This document shows positions 58,301-64,000 of a DNA stretch of 64,000 bases, piece by piece. Under the pieces are notes generated by a model. The model had not been told where the DNA came from. It saw only the letters and a program-made list of their open reading frames with translations, and ran no database searches. The stretch is from Tetranychus cinnabarinus. Its lineage: Eukaryota; Arthropoda; Arachnida; Trombidiformes; Tetranychidae. Position 1 is the stretch's first letter; each line of letters starts with the position of its first letter. Location of the stretch: assembly GCA_022266195.1 (NCBI GenBank), contig WHVY01000001.1:4154001-4218000 (forward strand), in the 5' to 3' direction. The translations under genes were made by a program, and so were the position numbers.

Positions 58301-61300
58301 ATCCCAGAAAAGTGGATCAAACGATGGCGATAGTAATAAAGAAAATAATTCAGATATTTTGCCTAATAATCAATCTGATCAACCCAGATCGTTAACCCCT
58401 GGAGTTGGTTTCATTATTGGAGCTGACTCTGAAGCATTAGATCCTGTCTCTGAGCTTGAAATGGCCAAGAAGAAAGAAATGATTATGTTACAGTCTTTAA
58501 GACGAAGAGCAATGCAAGAGGCCAAAAGAACACAGAAAGAAATTGAATTAGCACGACAACGTGATTTAGATAGGTAAATTATATCTTTTTTTATCATGAA
58601 CTTTTATGAATGTATATTAAAGTTGGTGTTATTAACTTTTATTTCTTTTGTTAATTCACAGACAAAGAAAAGAATCAATTGAAAGGAAAAAAGAAGAGGA
58701 AAAAATGAGAAGACAAATAATTCTGGAACAATATCGCCAACGAAAGGCACAGGAAGATGCTAATAAAGATGAAAGTAGTTCCAATTTTTCTAATCTATCA
58801 AAAGATTCAGTTCGAAATGGTTCCACTCTTCTTTTGAATCGTCCTTCTCGATCCCGACCCGCTTCAGGAACTAAACCTCGACCAAAATCACTTCACGTCA
58901 GTGCCTCTAATATTCAAGATTACACTTCGCTTGACCCAAAACCATCTAGAATAACTGATGATATTGGTACAAATTATACAAATTATTCAAATTACAATGC
59001 TTCCATTGCTCTTAATCCTTCTGGGAGTAAATCAAATTCACGTCCAGGGTCTTCTATGTCAACAACAAATAACTCGAGAAGGTTGCCATCACCAACTTCC
59101 CGGTTACCCCAATTACCAGCATCTTGTATACTTGGTCGATATAAAGGAGGTCCATCTTCAGATGGTGCTTCTGATGCTGGTTCAACATTTTCCGAATACA
59201 CGGGACCCAAATTGTATGTCAAGCCAACAGCTAAATCAAATAGAGGGATTATAACTAACGCTATTAATGTTGTATTGGCTGGTGCTGTTAATGCCAATCT
59301 TAAAAAGAAAGTTTTAGAGGTAAGATTAACTATCAGAGTCTAGCTCTTCAAGTTTTGTTATGCACTATTTGATTTCTCATAAGCTTGAAAGGAAAATGAT
59401 CGAAATCTCTCTTAACGTATTTCTGAATAACTAATCAAAACCAAAGGTTAATAAGAAAACGATAACTTCTATTGAAAACATTTCAAATATCATGTTTTAT
59501 TACCATTTTCCTCTCCTTTTCCTCTCCTTCTCTCTCTTACTCAAACACTTGTACGATGTGTCGTGAGATTACTTTGCAAGTTTAGATAAAGATTTATTGT
59601 AATGAATTAAGCTAGTAAACAATGAGCCAAAGGTAAGTAAATTGTGGCTCAATCATTTAAAAAAGTGAAGTTGGTGAAAACCCGGTCAAACTGGGACATA
59701 AACTAGTGAACCTAATCGACTGATTTGTTCCGTTATTATTCAGTTAGGAGTAATTTGAGAGTAAGAAAGAGAGAAAGAGAGAGAGTAGAAGATCGTCTGT
59801 TTTCCGGTTTTTTTATTGCTTGAAAAAGGTGATTGTCAATGTTTTGTGAAAATTGCGTTTTCATCACAAACATACAAGTTGAAGAAAATGATGAAAAAAA
59901 ATAAAGGCAGGAACTTAGTAAGGGCTGAATTGATATGTTTTCATGTGAATGCGGTTATGTAGGCGAAACTTTTTTTCCAATTTATTTAATAAAGCTAATC
60001 ATAATGATTTGCATTTACCATTTTTCTAATTTAAGTTTTCTCTTTTTTTTCTTACAGGAGATGAATAATAGTGAAAGTAAACACTTTTTAATACTCTTTC
60101 GGGGTGCTGGAATGCAATTTAGAGCCATTTATTCCTATAATCCTGACCGTGAAGATCGCCAAGAAATAGTTAAACTCCATGGAAATGGACCTAAAATTGT
60201 TACAGATGATATGATTGATAAATTTTATAAGTAAGTTTGGCATCCCAAGGTTAATTGTTTATCTGGTTCAATGATATTAATTTCGTTTTATCCACCCAAT
60301 TTACTTCATTTTGTGGATCTTTTGAAGAGATGTGATGAAAAACAAACAAATTAATTGATTTGCCGAGTTGTACTTAATTTGAGTTTCAAGTTTCAACTAA
60401 CCTAATCAACGCTAATGAAACTTGATTGGTTTGGAGCGAAAATTTTCTTATTCAAAATAACTTCTATTGTTGTTATATTTGTGATGAGGTAATCGTTAGT
60501 TAATGTTAACTTTTAGTCAATCTACAATTTACCTATCTATTGAAAGTGAATTACTACTGATGAAACAAGAATTAACGTTAAATAAGTGTTACAGATTAAA
60601 TTTCCAGAATCAATGTTTGAACCCAAACGCTATCTTAACTGCTGTTTGTAAAACCTTTTTAAACACAATTACTGAAATGAAAGCTTTGGACTGGAACCTA
60701 ACAATTAAGGGATCGAGAGGTGTGTGTGTTCGAGAGTGAATATGAATTAAGGAATCCATTTTGCTCAATTCACTTTCTGGGTTAGCTGTAAGCATAAATA
60801 CTCAGTATAATCAGTTGTAATTATTTGAGTAACCTTTTGAATGCCTTTGTTCAAATGGCAAGGAAACAAGATCATTTTATAAAACGTTACTATTATCATT
60901 TACTTTGGCCAATATGATTTACAATTTATCCCGTCCACCATCTTGCTGGTCATGATGTCCAATGAAGTTGAATTTTTTTGAAAAACTGCTTCCATAATTG
61001 TACAAAAAGCGATCCAAGTTTCAACTTTAAACTCTATTTTGGCGAAAACTGTTCCAGCCTTAATTCAAGTCAACTAAGGACACTTCATGCCTAACTCCAT
61101 CTGAAATCCCTTCAGCATACTAGTTGGGGTGAACAAGAAACTACAGCAAATCAATCAAAATCAAGTTCATCAAGGCTACATAGTTTCCGGCGTAATTCAA
61201 CCTTTCAATATAATGAGGAGGAAGATTTGGCCAAGCATTTTTCGGCAATGGATGTCAAGGATGACAATGATGCTGCCTACGATTCAGTTTCAAATGGTTC

Positions 61301-62047
61301 GAATGGACCTCGATGTACTCCTACGTTAGAAAAGTTTTAATGACAGTAGCAGAATGTTTATCATTAGCAGCTAACTAACAAAGATCAACTCTAACTGGTT
61401 TCGATCAACCTGATCGTTCAACTTTCATCGACACCGTCTTAACCTAACCATGCTAAACTTGCTCACTGAGCTGCAAAATTTGTTTACTTTGAAATCAAAC
61501 TAATTAAGTCATCACAAATCATGTTTTTATATCTCAATTTATTCAAAGCTAAACATTTTTTAATGCTGGTAATCATCGGAATAACAATAATTTCTTAATG
61601 TAATTATTGTACTGCAATCTCTGAATCCATCTTAATTATAATTTATTCAACAGTGAATAAGCGCAATTAAAGCGCAGTTCACTAATTTTAACTTCAATGT
61701 TTAAAATATTAATGGATGATTAATATTTTGGCAAATCATTCAATTTGTATTAATAGAAAATTTAATTGTCTTTTTTCATTCTCTTATTAACCAACATTCT
61801 GTCTATAGACTTATTGGTGAAAACAAAGTTAATATCATTGATCCTTATTTTTCCAATTTCATTTAACGTTTTTTATTTCAAATTATTAATCAATATTTTC
61901 TTATTTTTATTTAGATATAATTGCGGAGGAAAAAACTTCAACGAGGTTCAGACCAAGCACTTATCGGTTACAATTGATGCCTTCACCATACATAATACTC
62001 TCTGGTCTGGTAAAAGAGTGTTACCAGCCAAAAAGGATTCATTCTGA
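55307..62047 (+). CDS. CAMSAP: CAMSAP / Patronin, microtubule minus-end-binding protein
   Basis: Five exons, 55307-55669, 55971-58573, 58662-59319, 60058-60230 and 61915-62047; 1,309 aa. CAMSAP/Patronin caps and stabilises non-centrosomal microtubule minus ends. Seen: N-terminal part and CH domain at about residues 120-300 (QTSPIRMSAHMVIIEAIM across the first splice, FIEDLQDISDGCCLAILLSL, LSLEDFLYLPQTIRPNVLAF); long Ser/Asn-rich disordered region; Gln-rich stretch; helical coiled coils (LEEKRRLIEQERKSAEDMWK and RQRKESIERKKEEEKMRRQI, the latter across the exon 2/3 junction); and the CKK domain at the C-terminus (GPKLYVKPTAKSNRGIITNA, HFLILFRGAGMQFRAIYSY, NGPKIVTDDMIDKFYKYN). Intron 1 holds a MITE and intron 4 a fragment of exon 2. 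All phases close. Arthropods usually have one such gene. Confidence 0.96.
55759..55939. mobile_element. 181-bp MITE in CAMSAP intron 1
   Basis: Imperfect inverted repeats of about 50 bp starting AGGTATGACTCCTAATGTTT at both ends, with TA on each side (55757-55758 and 55940-55941). Nearly the whole element is palindromic, with only about 80 bp between arms. It ends about 30 bp from the exon 2 acceptor. No coding capacity. Confidence 0.85.
59320..60057 (+). other. CAMSAP intron 3
   Basis: 738 bp, long for this window. Contains a pyrimidine-rich run near 59500-59540 and a GA-rich microsatellite at about 59757-59790. Nothing coding. Confidence 0.5.
61049..61440 (+). pseudogene. Fragment of CAMSAP exon 2 inside CAMSAP intron 4
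   Basis: About 390 bp matching 56571-57005 of the same gene in the same orientation, with scattered substitutions, a deletion of about 10 bp near 61105, and a deletion of about 45 bp where the exon encodes the Ser-rich run. Stops and frameshifts are present and no splice sites frame it, so it is an untranslated partial duplicate. Confidence 0.88.
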
Positions 62048-64000
62048 ATCACAAAACATAATCTTACCCCTTAACCCGTTTCTTATTCACATTCTTGCAA
62101 ATCTATCTTTTATCATCTCTTGATCGCCTTTCATTTTTAACCACACGAAAAGATTCTAGATCTGTAACAATTAGATTAATCAAAAGAAACAAAATAATGA
62201 GTTGAAACATTGATATTGATTCAATGAGAGTACCTAAAACAAAATTGGACTCTTCGTTTCATCAAATCAATCCAGAGACAGAAAATTGCTCGAATTATAT
62301 TGTTTTAGATTTAAGTTTACCCAAATAGCTTGCAATTTATTCATGATTAACCTATGAAAATCCAACAATTATTACTATCAGTTATCCTATTCAATTTTTA
62401 TTTCATTGTCATGTTACATAGTAATTATTAGTACTAAAAAATTCTAATTATTTTGATCTCCCAAATTACTTAACTCATCAAAATGTAACCGATAGTTATA
62501 AAACTTCCTGAAATTATCTGTATCCGAATGGTTCAACTTATAATTTTAGAATTGACTAATCTAATTGACCAAGATTCAAACTCGAGTGAAAATATATTTA
62601 GCAATGGTAAAATTTGTAAACTGAATAGCGTTATAAAGCAGCTAAACGCATTGAACTAATCCAGTTCTTCTAGAGATTCTATCTAATCTTCAGTCTTTCT
62701 CTGTTATAATTTTTCCTCAATTCTATTCATTCACCTATTCTATCTCTCTATTATTTATAACATTCCTAAACTAGCCTTTTCATTACTAGCACTTTGAGTC
62801 TTCCCCTATTTTCATCTTCATCTTATCCTCAAATTGCCTCGCCTCATTCTTGTCTCAATTCTTGTAACAACTTCTTTTCATGTTAACTAATTTACCAGGT
62901 CAATAGAGAATCAATCTTGTAAATTGTACCTTGTTCATGTCATTTCGAATTTGTTGCAACAAAAACTCCCCTTGCGTTTAAATCAACAAATTTTTCCCAT
63001 TATCGACCTTATATTTCCAAATTAAAGAAACTTGGTATAAAATGATATTTGCAAACAAACCCATGATGATCGGAAAGCTTTTACCTGAACAAATACCGTG
63101 ACTTCAATCTTTACCTTTCAATTATCAGATCACATTGAAAAACGATAAGAAACGTCAACAAGATTGTTTGACGTTAGTTGTTATTGTTTCTGTCTTTTTT
63201 TTCCTTTCTTTCATTAACTTTCTATTATTGTGAATATTATTTCTTATTAATAGCATCGACTGATTTCCAATGCTACTGAAAAAGCTGATTGAATAGCCAA
63301 ACAATGATGGATTAACGTGTTTTACTGGTTGCTCGGTGACGCTTTTTTCAAATTATGCTGGACTCAATTTTGTATTTAACTACAATTTCAAGGAATCTTC
63401 AACCTTCAACTAAATCAAAACTAACAGCTTTTTTTGTTTCATTTCAAATTAGTTTTTTTTCTCTGATTGTTTCTTAAAACTGCCATCAACAATAGTATCC
63501 AAATGACAAGGTGAACATGAAGGAAGTACAATCTAATTAATCAAACCTGGAAGTAAATGCTGGTCCAGTTGGCTATATTTTTAAATTTATGTCCAATTGT
63601 ACTTTAAACTCACTAATTAATCCAAATCTCAATAAATTTATACTGAATTGTAAAAAATTAACCAAACTCATAGAGTCATAGAGTCTATAATAAATAAAAA
63701 GTATAGTTAATATAACTTGATTGTGTATGAAAATTAATAATATTACAAAATCATTGTTTAAATGAAACACGAAATGTATCATAAACTTGGTTAACATTCA
63801 TTTTTGATTTTATGTTAAAATTTGAGAATGAAATAAAATAAAATTTACTTAAACTTTCAAGATTTGAATGAAACCCAAAAAACCCAAAAAAATTATAAAA
63901 CTAACAGTGGAGTAACACCATTTTCATCGTATGCAATGCATCAAATCGTGATTGAATTTTATTGTAAACATGCTAAAAATGTTCCTTCGATGAATTTACC
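62048..64000. other. CAMSAP 3' flank, gene-free
   Basis: Nearly 2 kb. The first part is expected to be CAMSAP 3' UTR. A minus-strand open stretch of 74 codons (63573-63797) is AT-driven and Leu/Ile/Phe-rich without any motif; I do not call it a gene. Confidence 0.35.

Noticed and set aside
60503..60739. 78-codon plus-strand ORF in CAMSAP intron 4
   Set aside because: Intronic, no motif, no splice sites joining it to the CAMSAP frame; composition is AT-driven.
63573..63797. 74-codon minus-strand ORF near the right edge
   Set aside because: AT-rich chance ORF rich in Leu, Ile and Phe codons; no motif.
1..64000. tRNA, rRNA or CRISPR features
   Set aside because: No cloverleaf with B-box, no rRNA segment and no regularly spaced repeat array recognised by eye; a tRNAscan or Infernal run would be decisive.

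Overview
This is a eukaryotic nuclear window, AT-rich and compact. Genes sit close together, most introns are 55-180 bp with canonical GT/AG ends, and every protein-coding gene I can name is a conserved animal gene. Gene density, intron size, base composition and pogo/mariner DNA transposons point to a small arthropod genome. A mite, for example a spider-mite-like chelicerate, is my best guess, but that is inference; no feature here fixes the species.

Layout. 0.3-6.3 kb: BRF1 (-) head-to-head with an MFSD6-type transporter (+). 6.3-9.2 kb: no gene seen. 9.2-27.2 kb: a rearranged, tandemly duplicated locus. It holds one intact CHIC gene, two nearly identical BTB-like/C2H2 zinc-finger genes, two damaged CHIC copies that each follow a zinc-finger gene by 40 bp, two broken tail fragments of NUP42, and the full NUP42 gene (-). 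The 15.2-20.9 kb spacer between the two zinc-finger copies is filled with DNA transposons. They are a dead pogo-like transposase split by a 549-bp inverted-repeat element that itself carries a 295-bp element, a mariner relic, an unidentified ORF, and a complete 1,331-bp pogo-like element with TA target duplications. 27.6-62.0 kb: a dense run of housekeeping genes: CNIH4, SPG7 (paraplegin), HSPBAP1, TOM1, AGAP, HINT3, SMYD4, RPL8, METTL16, MCFD2, CLUH and CAMSAP/Patronin. 62.0-64.0 kb: no gene seen.

I rebuilt exon-intron models by hand. In every multi-exon gene the reading phase closes, and lengths agree with the families (for example paraplegin 797 aa, RPL8 258 aa, CLUH 1,385 aa, CAMSAP 1,309 aa). 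The genes do not form a pathway; they cover Pol III transcription, mRNA export, ER export, mitochondrial proteolysis, endosomal sorting, Arf regulation, translation, RNA methylation and microtubule minus-end capping. The recurring arrangement is the head-to-head pair with a 280-1,400 bp shared promoter region, seen six times.

I found no unknown multi-gene system. The part most worth a second look is the 9-27 kb duplicated locus and its nested transposons.
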